NCBI GenBank assembly: GCA_903919215.1
Contig: CAIXHI010000348.1
Coordinates: forward strand, 1 to 28,615
DNA: 28,615 nucleotides
Direction of reading: 5' to 3'
DNA from: an uncultured Acidimicrobiaceae bacterium
GTDB taxonomy: Bacteria > Actinomycetota > Acidimicrobiia > Acidimicrobiales > Ilumatobacteraceae
Both the position numbers and the translations under genes were made by a program. Shown here one piece after another: positions 8,547-15,450 of this stretch. The first letter of the stretch is position 1, and each line of letters opens with the position of its first letter. The notes under the pieces are model-generated. The model was not told the DNA's origin and ran no database searches. It saw only the letters and a program-made list of their open reading frames with translations.

Positions 8547-8590
8547 TGTCGCGGCCCTGATCTCGGCCTTCCGAGGTCAGAGCCGCGACA
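8547..8590 (-). terminator. Long hairpin between acyl-CoA dehydrogenase and ABC-F genes
   Basis: The outer arms TGTCGCGGC / GCCGCGACA pair perfectly. After one unpaired base on each side the inner arms CTGATCTCGG / CCGAGGTCAG pair with one G-U, with loop CCTT. It could end the dehydrogenase transcript, or act in the ABC-F leader, whose start is 65 nt further on. No strong T-tract follows. Confidence 0.45.
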
Positions 8591-8644
8591 TAGAGGCTGG
8601 CAATGCGCAGCGCTGGATACGGATCCTGGGGTGAGGGGCTGTCG

Positions 8645-9805
8645 TCAGCGTCCGATAACGGCGCGGCCGACGACTTCGCGCATGATCTCGCTGGTGCCGC
8701 CGTAGATGGTCTGGATGCGGCTGTCGGCCCACGCGCGAGCGATGGGGTACTCGAGCATGTAGCCATACCCGCCATGCAGCTGCAGACAGCGATCGACCAC
8801 CTTGTTCTGTAGCTCTGTGCAATAGAACTTCGCCGCCGACGCCTGCTCCGCCGACAACGCGCCCGCGGTGTGGAGTTCGATGCAACGGTCGACGTACACC
8901 TGCGCCACCTGGGTCTCGGTGCTCAGCTCGGCCAACAGGAACTTGCTGTGCTGAAACGACGCCACGGACTGACTGAACGCCATGCGCTCCTTGGTGTACG
9001 CAATCGTCTGGTCAAGCGCCGCCTGACACACAGCCAACGCTCCGACGGCCATGTTCAACCGCTCTTGGGCCAGGTTGAGCATGAGGTAGTAGAACCCCTT
9101 GCCTTCCTCACCCAGCAGGTTGGCGGCCGGCACTTCGACATCGCTGAAGAACAACTCTGCAGTGTCCTGCGAATGCATACCCAACTTCTCGAGGTTGCGA
9201 CCACGTTCGAACCCCTTCATGCCGCGCTCGAGGACAAGCAAGCTGATGCCGCGGTGCTTCTGCGTAGGGTCGGTCTTGACAGCCACCACAACGACGTCGC
9301 TGTTGATGCCGTTGGTGATGAACGTCTTGCTGCCGTTGACGACGTAGGTATCACCGTGCTTGACGGCCGTGGTGCGCATGTTGGCGAGGTCGCTGCCGAC
9401 ACCGGGCTCGGTCATGGCGATGGCGCCAATGCGCTCACCGGTACACATTCCAGGCAGCCAACGCGCCTTCTGCTCATCGTTGCACAGGCCGAGGAAGTAC
9501 GGCAGCACGATGTCGTTGTGCAGTGTGAAGCCCATCGCGGAACCGATCGCGCCTACGTAGCTGACGGCTTCCTGCATGACTGCCGCGAAGCGGTAGTCAT
9601 CCGAGCCACCACCGCCGTACTGCTCGGGCACCATGAGCCCGAGAAAGCCATCGGCGCCAGCCTTCAACCACACTTCCCGGGGGGTGATGCCATCCTTCTC
9701 CCACTGTTCGTGGTTGGGCACCACTTCCTTGGCGAGAAAGGCATTGAACGCCGCACGGAACTGCTCGTGCTCATCGAGATAGACGGTACGGGGGATGTCG
9801 CGCAT
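8645..9805 (-). CDS. Acyl-CoA dehydrogenase (long-chain, LCAD-like)
   Basis: A 386-residue FAD-dependent acyl-CoA dehydrogenase that forms the trans-2,3 double bond in the first step of beta-oxidation. Visible blocks are AIAMTEPGVGSDLANM (flavin and substrate binding), GSKTFITNGINSD, LHGGYGYMLEYPIARAWADSRIQTIYGGTSEIMRE (C-terminal helices), and the LCAD-style ending with IYGGTxEIM. In mammalian LCAD the catalytic Glu lies in an FEETR segment; the equivalent stretch here reads LDQTIAY, so the base is not obvious by eye and may be elsewhere. The ATG start has a TACTCT -10 box 6 nt upstream, so the mRNA is probably leaderless. Acyl chain specificity unknown; two thioesterase-like genes in the window fit an acyl-CoA theme. 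Confidence 0.92.
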   Translation of the reverse strand: MRDIPRTVYLDEHEQFRAAFNAFLAKEVVPNHEQWEKDGITPREVWLKAGADGFLGLMVPEQYGGGGSDDYRFAAVMQEAVSYVGAIGSAMGFTLHNDIVLPYFLGLCNDEQKARWLPGMCTGERIGAIAMTEPGVGSDLANMRTTAVKHGDTYVVNGSKTFITNGINSDVVVVAVKTDPTQKHRGISLLVLERGMKGFERGRNLEKLGMHSQDTAELFFSDVEVPAANLLGEEGKGFYYLMLNLAQERLNMAVGALAVCQAALDQTIAYTKERMAFSQSVASFQHSKFLLAELSTETQVAQVYVDRCIELHTAGALSAEQASAAKFYCTELQNKVVDRCLQLHGGYGYMLEYPIARAWADSRIQTIYGGTSEIMREVVGRAVIGR

Positions 9806-9811
9806 GATCTC

Positions 9812-9817
9812 AGAGTA
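9812..9817 (-). promoter_or_regulatory. Candidate -10 box of the acyl-CoA dehydrogenase gene
   Basis: TACTCT on the minus strand ends 6 nt before ATG 9805, within an AT-richer patch (positions 9811-9830) that stands out from the GC-rich surroundings. Confidence 0.55.
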
Positions 9818-9857
9818 ATTTGAAAATCAGACTTCACCTATTCCTGAAGGCGCGCCT

Positions 9858-10709
9858 TCAGCCGCTGAGCACGGCACGAGCCACGAGGTCGGTACCGAAG
9901 GCCGTCAGAATCGCCAGGTAGAGCAGACCCGTGGCGGCCATCACCGCCGAGTAGTAACGCTCGCGCAACGCCGCCCGGGTGACCCACACCAACACGATGG
10001 TGCCCACAGCGCACGCTGCCCAGAACCAGCCGAGTTGGCCGCTCCAGCCGTCATCGATGGAGCCGTTCCACACCGACACCATGCCGGTCGGCAGCAGCAG
10101 CGAGATGATCTCGAACGGCCACACCCAGCCCAGCACCTTCACCAGTTCGTTGAGGTGCCGCCGAGGCAGACCCGGCTGCACCAGGTACCAGTGACCCAGC
10201 AGCATCGCGTCGGAGACCGCACCCAGGAAGGCTGCGCCCGCAAAGGCACGCAGCAGCGACACCGCCGGATTACCACCAGCGTCGAGCGCCGCCGCAACCA
10301 GGCCTACCGCGCCCAGTGCTGGAGCAATGAGGTCGAGCCGCGGATCGAACTCGGGACCCTCGGTACGAGCAGCGACCTCGCGCTCGATACCGGTCATCTC
10401 GGCAACGCGGGCGGAGCGACGGTCGTGCTCCTCGGTCTGACCCGACACACCAGCCTTGCGGCGAACGATCGACATCACCAATGCGAACAACGCGCCAACG
10501 GCAACGGCGATCGATGCCGCTTCGCGAACGGGCACGACGTCGAAGTGGAAACCGAGCGCGGCTGCGCCGACGGCGAGCAACAGGTAGTTGCCCCGCAACA
10601 GCCAGCCGTAGCCGACACCGACTTCGCGCCGGCGGGTGGTGAACCAGAGGAACAGCAGGCCACCGGCCGCCCACTGCAGCAGCACCGTGGCGGCATCGAG
10701 ACGAATCAC
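9858..10709 (-). CDS. Multi-pass membrane protein of unknown function
   Basis: A ~283-residue protein with about eight hydrophobic helices, which I do not recognise. It begins with a hydrophobic segment (AATVLLQWAAGGLLFLWF), and a charged cytoplasmic stretch near residues 83-120 (SIVRRKAGVSGQTEEHDRR and following) separates it into an N-terminal three-helix part and a C-terminal part with about five helices containing LLGHWYLVQPGLPRRHLNEL. Two His in that last block could be functional, but this is a guess. The GTG start at 10709 is chosen because a TAACCT -10 box ends 7 nt before it and the first helix starts right after; the frame is open further upstream without coding character. It lies just downstream of no same-strand partner and is divergent from a lipoprotein gene. 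Confidence 0.7.
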   Translation of the reverse strand: MIRLDAATVLLQWAAGGLLFLWFTTRRREVGVGYGWLLRGNYLLLAVGAAALGFHFDVVPVREAASIAVAVGALFALVMSIVRRKAGVSGQTEEHDRRSARVAEMTGIEREVAARTEGPEFDPRLDLIAPALGAVGLVAAALDAGGNPAVSLLRAFAGAAFLGAVSDAMLLGHWYLVQPGLPRRHLNELVKVLGWVWPFEIISLLLPTGMVSVWNGSIDDGWSGQLGWFWAACAVGTIVLVWVTRAALRERYYSAVMAATGLLYLAILTAFGTDLVARAVLSG

Positions 10710-10824
10710 GCTTCGAAGGTTACGGAGCTGGAGGCTCGCTGTGCGAACCTCAAATGAATCGTCGACCGGGAAACCGCACATCGTGCGTGTCGTGCGACGC
10801 CTCGACGCCGTAGTGTCTCGACCG
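10710..10824. promoter_or_regulatory. Divergent promoter region (membrane protein / lipoprotein)
   Basis: On the minus strand TAACCT (10717-10722) is 7 nt before GTG 10709. On the plus strand TAGTGT (10811-10816) is 8 nt before ATG 10825. Both imply leaderless mRNAs. Confidence 0.5.
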
Positions 10825-11469
10825 ATGTCTCGTCGTGGCGCACACGCGCTCCTCCTCGTCCTACCCGCTCTGCTGCTTGCTGGATGCTTCACCGGTAAGC
10901 GCCCCCATTTCGAGGACAGCCCCTTCCCTGCCGGCAGCCTCACGGGCGATATCAACGTCGACTCGGTGCTCACCAAACTCGATGCGCCCGCCGCCGGCCC
11001 CATCTCGGCCACGTACGACGTACTCACCAAGTACGGCGCGATCACCCGCCCTGCAGTTGTGGTGCTGGAACCGGGCAGGCGCAGCGTCACCATCGGCAAC
11101 GTGCACTACATCCAGACCGAGGCGCTGGCCAAGACCTGCACTGTCGATCTGTCGGCTCCCTGCACCGACCGATTCGACGCATCCAAGATCAGCGACACCC
11201 TGGCCACGGTCGAGTTCTACGCGGCCGACACGGCCAAGCGACTGCGTCGCGACAACCAGGCCAAGATCGGCCCGTCCGTCGCTCATGCCGAGACGTTCGC
11301 CGGGCAACCTGCCCTCTGCGTCGACATGCCGCTGTCGGGAGGTACTGCCGTCTACTGCGTGTTGAACGACGGTGTACTCGCCAAGCTCGACGACGGCGAT
11401 CTGCTGATCACGTTGACGGCATTCACCGAGACCAGCGACCCGGCTGCGTTCGTCCCTCCGGCGGGCTGA
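10825..11469 (+). CDS. Secreted lipoprotein of unknown function
   Basis: A 214-residue protein with a type II signal peptide: basic MSRRG, a hydrophobic run and lipobox LLAGC with Cys21, so it should be lipid-anchored on the outer face of the cytoplasmic membrane. The mature part has no membrane segment and no motif I recognise; it contains Cys pairs (SICR-free stretch with C-T-V-D-L-S-A-P-C, and two later Cys around ALCVDMPLSGGTAVYC) that may form disulphides. The ATG is supported by a TAGTGT -10 box 8 nt upstream and by the signal peptide beginning there; the longer in-frame extension upstream lacks a signal. Function unknown. Confidence 0.75.
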   Translation: MSRRGAHALLLVLPALLLAGCFTGKRPHFEDSPFPAGSLTGDINVDSVLTKLDAPAAGPISATYDVLTKYGAITRPAVVVLEPGRRSVTIGNVHYIQTEALAKTCTVDLSAPCTDRFDASKISDTLATVEFYAADTAKRLRRDNQAKIGPSVAHAETFAGQPALCVDMPLSGGTAVYCVLNDGVLAKLDDGDLLITLTAFTETSDPAAFVPPAG

Positions 11470-11495
11470 CCGGGCCGAGCTACAGCAGTCCTTCG

Positions 11496-11501
11496 TACAC
11501 T
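11496..11501 (+). promoter_or_regulatory. Candidate -10 box of the hotdog thioesterase gene
   Basis: TACACT is 9 nt before ATG 11511. No Shine-Dalgarno sequence is visible. Confidence 0.45.
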
Positions 11502-11510
11502 GGGCAACGC

Positions 11511-12389
11511 ATGCCCGAGAGCCATTGGACGCACAATCCGCAAGCAGACGTCGTGTGTCCCAGCGACATCGTCTTCGGCCTCACCCGCCAGACCACCGAC
11601 GACGGGATCCGTCGCACTGAACTGCGCCCCGGGCCGGCGTCACATGGCCTTGACGGGCTACCCGCGCCGGGTGTGTTGTTCATGCTGGCCGACACCGTGG
11701 TGGGTGGCCCGTGCGTGCGCATCGTGCACCCCACCGAGGTGATCGTCACCAGCAGCCTGCACATCGAGTTGTTCTCGCGCCCGTTCGCCGGGCACGCGGT
11801 GGTGGCGGGCGTCGGCGGCGAGCCATCGCGGTATCAGGGTGGAGCTGCCAGCGCGTCCATCGTCCGGTCTGGCGACCTCGACGTCGCGTCGGTCTCCGGG
11901 CGCTTCGCCGTGCTCCCCAACAGCGAACGCGCGGCAGGGGCGATCGGCGACCTCGCCCCACCAGCCGATTTCGACTTCGAACAGTTCAACGGCTCGGTGT
12001 TGCACACGCTGGGCGGCCGCGTGCTGGGCCGCACCGCCGACACGCTCACGATGTCGTTCCTCGCCCATCCGGAACTCGCCAATGAACGCCTTGGGCTGCA
12101 CGGTGGCTGTGCCGCGCTGATGGGCGAACGCGCCTGCGACGACCTCATCCGGTCGGTCGCCGCAGCTGGCTACGACGTGCAGGCCGTCACCATGAATGCG
12201 GTGTTCTTTCGTCCCATCCCGGCCGACGGCGGGGAGTTGAAGTGCATCGCTACGGTGCAGCACTCCGGGCGCCAACTCATCGCCGCGCAAGCCGTGATGT
12301 ACACACAATCGGGGAAGCCAGCGATCGTCGTCGATGTGATCGCGGGTGGCGTGGTCGGCGCCCCACAGGCCGAACCGGCGAGACCGTGA
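11511..12389 (+). CDS. Double-hotdog thioesterase-like protein (PaaI/4HBT type)
   Basis: A 292-residue protein made of two tandem hotdog domains. The first (about residues 40-150) has GVLFMLADTVVGGP, the central helix with the Asp position used by PaaI-type thioesterases, followed by VTSSLHIELFSRPF. The second (about residues 175-285) has LGLHGGCAALMGERAC, then AVTMNAVFFRPIP and GRQLIAAQAVMYT. This is the usual layout of PaaI/4HBT acyl-CoA thioesterases fused in tandem. It probably hydrolyses a CoA thioester in the cytoplasm; the substrate is unknown. Start at ATG 11511 with a TACACT -10 box 9 nt upstream. It precedes the CBS-domain gene on the same strand with a 52-nt gap. Confidence 0.75.
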   Translation: MPESHWTHNPQADVVCPSDIVFGLTRQTTDDGIRRTELRPGPASHGLDGLPAPGVLFMLADTVVGGPCVRIVHPTEVIVTSSLHIELFSRPFAGHAVVAGVGGEPSRYQGGAASASIVRSGDLDVASVSGRFAVLPNSERAAGAIGDLAPPADFDFEQFNGSVLHTLGGRVLGRTADTLTMSFLAHPELANERLGLHGGCAALMGERACDDLIRSVAAAGYDVQAVTMNAVFFRPIPADGGELKCIATVQHSGRQLIAAQAVMYTQSGKPAIVVDVIAGGVVGAPQAEPARP

Positions 12390-12441
12390 CCGGTTTGTCG
12401 CCGATGCTGCCACCATGGTTGTCGCAGCAGAGGAGCACCCG

Positions 12442-12855
12442 ATGACCACCATCGAACCGAAGGCAACCCAGTTCCACGGTGCCAATGCGTCCGCGCAGAC
12501 GTATCTCACCTCCGAGGTGATCACGATCACTGCCGATGCATCCGTTCGCGTGGCCGCCACTGTGATCGCCGAGGCCAGTGTCGGCGTGCTGGTGGTCGGC
12601 TCACGCGACGCCGTCACGGGGCTGATCTCCGAACGCGACATCGTGCGCGTGGTCGCCGAAGGCCGCGATCTGGACACCACGCTCGTGGGCGACGTCGCCA
12701 GCACACATCTCATTTGGGTCGACGCCGGCAACACGATCAGCGATGCGGCCGAGGAAATGATGGAGGACTACGTCCGCCACGTCCTCGTGCGCGGCGACTC
12801 CGGCCTCGTGGGCGTGCTGTCGATCCGCGACGTCCTCGACGCCCACATCACCTGA
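12442..12855 (+). CDS. CBS-domain pair protein
   Basis: A 137-residue stand-alone CBS pair (Bateman module). The first CBS repeat runs from about residue 17 with a VITITADASVRVAATVIAEASVGVLVV pattern and LISERDIVRVVAEG. The second has LIWVDAGNTISDAAEEMMEDYVRHVLVRG and VGVLSIRDVLDAHI. Such proteins bind adenine nucleotides and regulate partner enzymes or channels; the partner is unknown. I choose ATG 12442 because AGGAG lies 6 nt before it; an in-frame ATG at 12415 has no such site and would only add nine residues. No fused catalytic domain. Confidence 0.88.
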   Translation: MTTIEPKATQFHGANASAQTYLTSEVITITADASVRVAATVIAEASVGVLVVGSRDAVTGLISERDIVRVVAEGRDLDTTLVGDVASTHLIWVDAGNTISDAAEEMMEDYVRHVLVRGDSGLVGVLSIRDVLDAHIT

Positions 12856-13027
12856 CCTTCGCCGCGCCTCGTTCGGCGATTTCGGCGACCGCTGTGCCAT
12901 CGACGGCGGGGTCGCTGGACCCATGCCCGCGAGACTCCCCACGCTCTTCGGTCAGCGCCCGTGTTCCGCTCGATAGTGCGCCACGATCGCGTTCGCGTGG
13001 CCATGACGCAACGGCGCCTGGCTCGGG

Positions 13028-13855
13028 TTACTCGGGTCGCGCGGCCGCAGCGACGACGAAGGCGTTGATCCTCCCGTCGAGGTCGGTTCGGCCGAACGAT
13101 CGTGCCACTGCTGCTTCGGCTGCTGCTGTGGCGGCGTCGAGGTGACCGATGCCGCGAGCCTCGAGGAAGTTTCGCATCGGGGTGCCATGACAGTACGCCG
13201 TCGCCACGAGTGCACTGGTGGCTGCACGACTACGCGAGGCCACCTCCTCCACATCGATGGCCCCGTCGAACCCGGCAGCCACTAAGTCGGCGCGGATCAC
13301 GTCCGGGAGGAAGTAGCCATGCGGAATCCGCTCCATGAACGTGGGCGGGTCGCCGGGATACAGGTCGGCGACCGCGGAGGAAACCACCTGCGCGAAGTCG
13401 TTGTGTTCAATCCGGTCCCATACGTTGAACAGGAACCACCCTCCTGGACGCAGCACTCTCAGGATCTCCCGGTAGGCCACGACTCTGTCGGGAAAGAACA
13501 TCACCCCGAACTGGCAGACCACTGCGTCGAAGCTGGCGTCCGGGTACGGCAACTGCATCGCATCGGCCACCTGCCACTGCACCGGGCGCGCCGTGCCCAC
13601 CCTCGATGCGTGCTCGACCATCGCCGCGCTCAGGTCGGTGGCGACAAGCGACACGGAGTCGGGTAGTGCCGCGGCCATTGCTCGCGTCACGGCGCCCGTA
13701 CCGGACGCCACCTCGAGCACGTCGCAGACCCCGAGGGTTCCCACACGAGTGGTCAGATCCGCCGCGTAGGCGTCGAAGATCATGGGCACGAGATGGCGGT
13801 CATAGACGTCCGGGACCGCGCCCGAGAAATTGGTGCTATTTGCAGGTTCGTTCAC
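13028..13855 (-). CDS. Class I SAM-dependent methyltransferase
   Basis: A ~275-residue methyltransferase of the ubiE/Methyltransf_11 type. Motif I is DVLEVASGTGAVTRAM (SAM-binding Gly-rich loop near residues 51-55), followed by SLVATDLSAAMVEHA (acidic end of strand 2), ADAMQLPYPDASFDAVVCQFGVMFFPD (motifs II-III) and LRVLRPGGWFLFNVWD. The methyl acceptor is unknown. The GTG at 13855 is preferred: GAGGAG lies 7 nt upstream. An alternative in-frame TTG at 13882 would place that sequence inside the coding region. The gene stands 130 nt after the PPOX gene on the same strand and could be transcribed with it, but its own ribosome site suggests independent translation. Confidence 0.88.
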   Translation of the reverse strand: MNEPANSTNFSGAVPDVYDRHLVPMIFDAYAADLTTRVGTLGVCDVLEVASGTGAVTRAMAAALPDSVSLVATDLSAAMVEHASRVGTARPVQWQVADAMQLPYPDASFDAVVCQFGVMFFPDRVVAYREILRVLRPGGWFLFNVWDRIEHNDFAQVVSSAVADLYPGDPPTFMERIPHGYFLPDVIRADLVAAGFDGAIDVEEVASRSRAATSALVATAYCHGTPMRNFLEARGIGHLDAATAAAEAAVARSFGRTDLDGRINAFVVAAAARPE

Positions 13856-13985
13856 TTTCGCGCTCCTCAAAGTTGGGATCAAACCCTTTCACACCAACAG
13901 ACAGCCTGCGACCGAACGACGGCGGCGTGCCACGGCCGCCCGGACCCACGCCGGATCAACGTGCCTACTGCAGCAGGACGGGGTG

Positions 13986-14372
13986 TCAGCGAACCCGACG
14001 TCGCTCCATCTTCGGGATTCCCGGAGTGGTGTCGTTGATGGCCCAACTGATGATCACCTCGGGCGTGATCCGAAACCGAGGCGAGCCGTCGCTGTCCTCA
14101 ATCACGGCGGTGCCGACGATTTTGATGCCACGGGGCGACCAGGGATCAGTCGACGCGAGGTCGTCGACGACGACGGACACGCGGGGGTTCGCCTGGATGT
14201 TGCGATACCGAACGGTGTGGGTGATGTCGAAGCCTGCTGTGACGATTTCGTCGCCGGCGATCTGGAACACGACCGGGGCCACGTCGGGCCGCCCGTTCGG
14301 TGACGCCGATGCGAAGCGCATGAGCGGCTGCGAGCGGAGGTATTCCAGTTCCTCAGCAGTGAAGGTACTCAT
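13986..14372 (-). CDS. PPOX-class F420-dependent oxidoreductase (pyridoxamine-oxidase fold)
   Basis: A 128-residue split-barrel flavin/F420 protein of the pyridoxamine-5'-phosphate-oxidase superfamily. It shows LMRFASASPNGRPDVAPVVFQIAGDEIVTAGFDIT, then TVRYRNIQANPRVSVVVDDL and PRGIKIVGTAVIE, the typical sequence of small actinobacterial PPOX-class F420 enzymes. The ATG at 14372 overlaps the preceding stop as TGATG, so it is translationally coupled to the isomerase-like gene and falls under the same SoxR-box promoter. A role in redox-cycling or reactive-compound detoxification is inferred from that promoter; the substrate is unknown. Confidence 0.85.
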   Translation of the reverse strand: MSTFTAEELEYLRSQPLMRFASASPNGRPDVAPVVFQIAGDEIVTAGFDITHTVRYRNIQANPRVSVVVDDLASTDPWSPRGIKIVGTAVIEDSDGSPRFRITPEVIISWAINDTTPGIPKMERRRVR

Positions 14373-14650
14373 CAGGAACCCCCGATGGCGGGCACCGCGA
14401 TCGGGAACACGTCGAGATCCCACCACTTTGCCATCGGCAACGAACGGACCGCTGCTGTCGCTGCCTCGGCATCGGCGCCGAACGCCTGGATGAACACCGT
14501 TCCACGCACCAGCGCGAGCCGGATGTCGCCGAGCGTCCCTTCGGCTGACAGCGCCGCCACGGCAGCCTGCTCCTCCGCCACGACGGCGAAGACCTCCCTC
14601 ATGTCCGTCCCAGCACGGAACGTACAAACCACCATGAACTCGTCCACCAC
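14372..14650 (-). CDS. Muconolactone-isomerase-like small protein (dimeric alpha-beta barrel)
   Basis: A 92-residue protein resembling the muconolactone delta-isomerase / dimeric alpha-beta barrel family: FMVVCTFRAGTDM at the N-terminus, a central helix with EEQAAVAALSAEGTL and the ending LPMAKWWDLDVFPI, close to the LPxxxxxDxxVxPL end of the isomerases. True isomerase activity is uncertain because such small barrels also serve as monooxygenases or carriers. The start is one of two consecutive GTG codons (14650 or 14647), with AGGAG 7 nt before the first. It is first in the operon and directly downstream of a SoxR-box promoter; its stop overlaps the PPOX gene start. Confidence 0.7.
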   Translation of the reverse strand: MVDEFMVVCTFRAGTDMREVFAVVAEEQAAVAALSAEGTLGDIRLALVRGTVFIQAFGADAEAATAAVRSLPMAKWWDLDVFPIAVPAIGGS

Positions 14651-14687
14651 GGATCCTCTCCTGCCCTCGCCACTCGAGGGCAAGCCC

Positions 14688-14718
14688 ACAATCGCACCTC
14701 AACCGAAGTTGAGGTCAA
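14688..14718 (-). promoter_or_regulatory. SoxR-box promoter of the isomerase-like/PPOX operon
   Basis: On the minus strand, -35 TTGACC (14713-14718) and -10 GATTGT (14688-14693) are separated by 19 bp, the over-long spacing typical of MerR-family-activated promoters. Inside the spacer lies a 20-bp dyad (14696-14715): ACCTCAAC-CGAA-GTTGAGGT, perfect 8-bp arms and very close to the known SoxR operator CCTCAAGTTAACTTGAGG. The same box also overlaps the likely promoter of soxR (CAGAAT at 14720-14725, 6 nt before GTG 14732), so autoregulation is possible. Confidence 0.82.
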
Positions 14719-14731
14719 GCAGAATGTTGCG

Positions 14732-15235
14732 GTGACGTCACCAAGCCTGAAGTCCTCCGACCAACTCACCATCGGCCAGGTCACCGCGCGCAGCGGCATC
14801 GCCGTGTCGGCGCTGCACTTCTACGAACGCGAGGGGCTCATCTTCAGCGTTCGGTCCGCCGGCAACCAGCGTCGGTATGCGCGTGACGTGCTTCGCCGCC
14901 TCGCGTTCATCAGAGCTTCGCAACGGGCGGGCATCCCGCTCGCCGACATCAGGGAAGCCCTCGACAAGCTCCCACTGGGACGCACACCGAAAGAGAACGA
15001 CTGGGCTCGGGTCGCAGCGCGTTGGCTCGATGTCCTCGGCCAGCAGATCGACTACCTCCAGCGAGTCCGCGAGGATCTGTGGACGTGCATCGGGTGCGGG
15101 TGCCTGTCGTTCGACCGATGCGCCCTGCTGAACCCCGACGACGAGATGGCAGCCGAAGGCGCGGGACCGCGCCGCCTCCTGCCGGGCACGCCCCGCCCGA
15201 CCCCGGTGGACGTCAGCCGCGCTTCAGCTCCGTGA
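14732..15235 (+). CDS. soxR: SoxR, redox-sensing MerR-family transcription regulator
   Basis: A 167-residue MerR-family regulator with the SoxR hallmark. The N-terminal helix-turn-helix begins LTIGQVTARSGIAVSALHFYEREGLI; the dimerisation helix (residues ~90-115) is followed by the [2Fe-2S] cysteines Cys119, Cys122, Cys124 and Cys130 (CIGCGCLSFDRC), the same positions as in E. coli SoxR. In known SoxR proteins oxidation of the cluster, by redox-cycling compounds, activates target promoters with 19-bp spacers. Here the adjacent divergent operon has exactly such a promoter. GTG start, with CAGAAT 6 nt upstream. The last seven or so codons run into the truncated deacylase copy on the opposite strand (15213-15235), so the C-terminal tail (after about residue 160) was probably changed by that rearrangement. 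Confidence 0.93.
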   Translation: MTSPSLKSSDQLTIGQVTARSGIAVSALHFYEREGLIFSVRSAGNQRRYARDVLRRLAFIRASQRAGIPLADIREALDKLPLGRTPKENDWARVAARWLDVLGQQIDYLQRVREDLWTCIGCGCLSFDRCALLNPDDEMAAEGAGPRRLLPGTPRPTPVDVSRASAP

Positions 15236-15390
15236 CGAGGCCTTCGCTGGCTTCGACGAGCTTGTGCGGCTCGATGCCGAACACGTCGTGCCAGGTGCCG
15301 ACGGCGGCCCACACCTCGTCGTCCTGCAGCAGGTCGGGGTCGATGAACACCTTGAGGTGCGTCGTGTGGCCAAACGGGGGCACGCCACCG
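15213..15390 (-). pseudogene. Truncated 3' copy A of the YbaK-family deacylase gene
   Basis: Only the last ~58 codons of the deacylase gene at 17985-18467 are present, from GGVPPFGH to the stop. By hand count it is about 90% identical to that gene in DNA. Protein changes against it are few (Tyr to Asp, Ala to Val, Val to Thr, Lys to Arg), and the frame is intact to the stop. No start or 5' portion exists; upstream the sequence changes abruptly to unrelated DNA leading to the M24 gene. Homology ends at the stop codon. The 3' end overlaps the soxR stop on the other strand by 23 nt. Confidence 0.85.
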
Positions 15391-15450
15391 TTGGCTTGTG
15401 AAGCCCGGCTCTCGGCCCCGAGCCCTGGCGGGCACTTCCCGACGAAATGG

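Noticed and set aside
12858..13027. A possible gene or remnant in the ~170-bp gap before the methyltransferase stop
   Set aside because: No coding pattern, repeat or hairpin stands out on either strand.
15213..15435. A short separate protein gene in the truncated deacylase region
   Set aside because: Other open frames here are out of the deacylase frame or lack a start; the in-frame reading only restores the C-terminus of a longer family.
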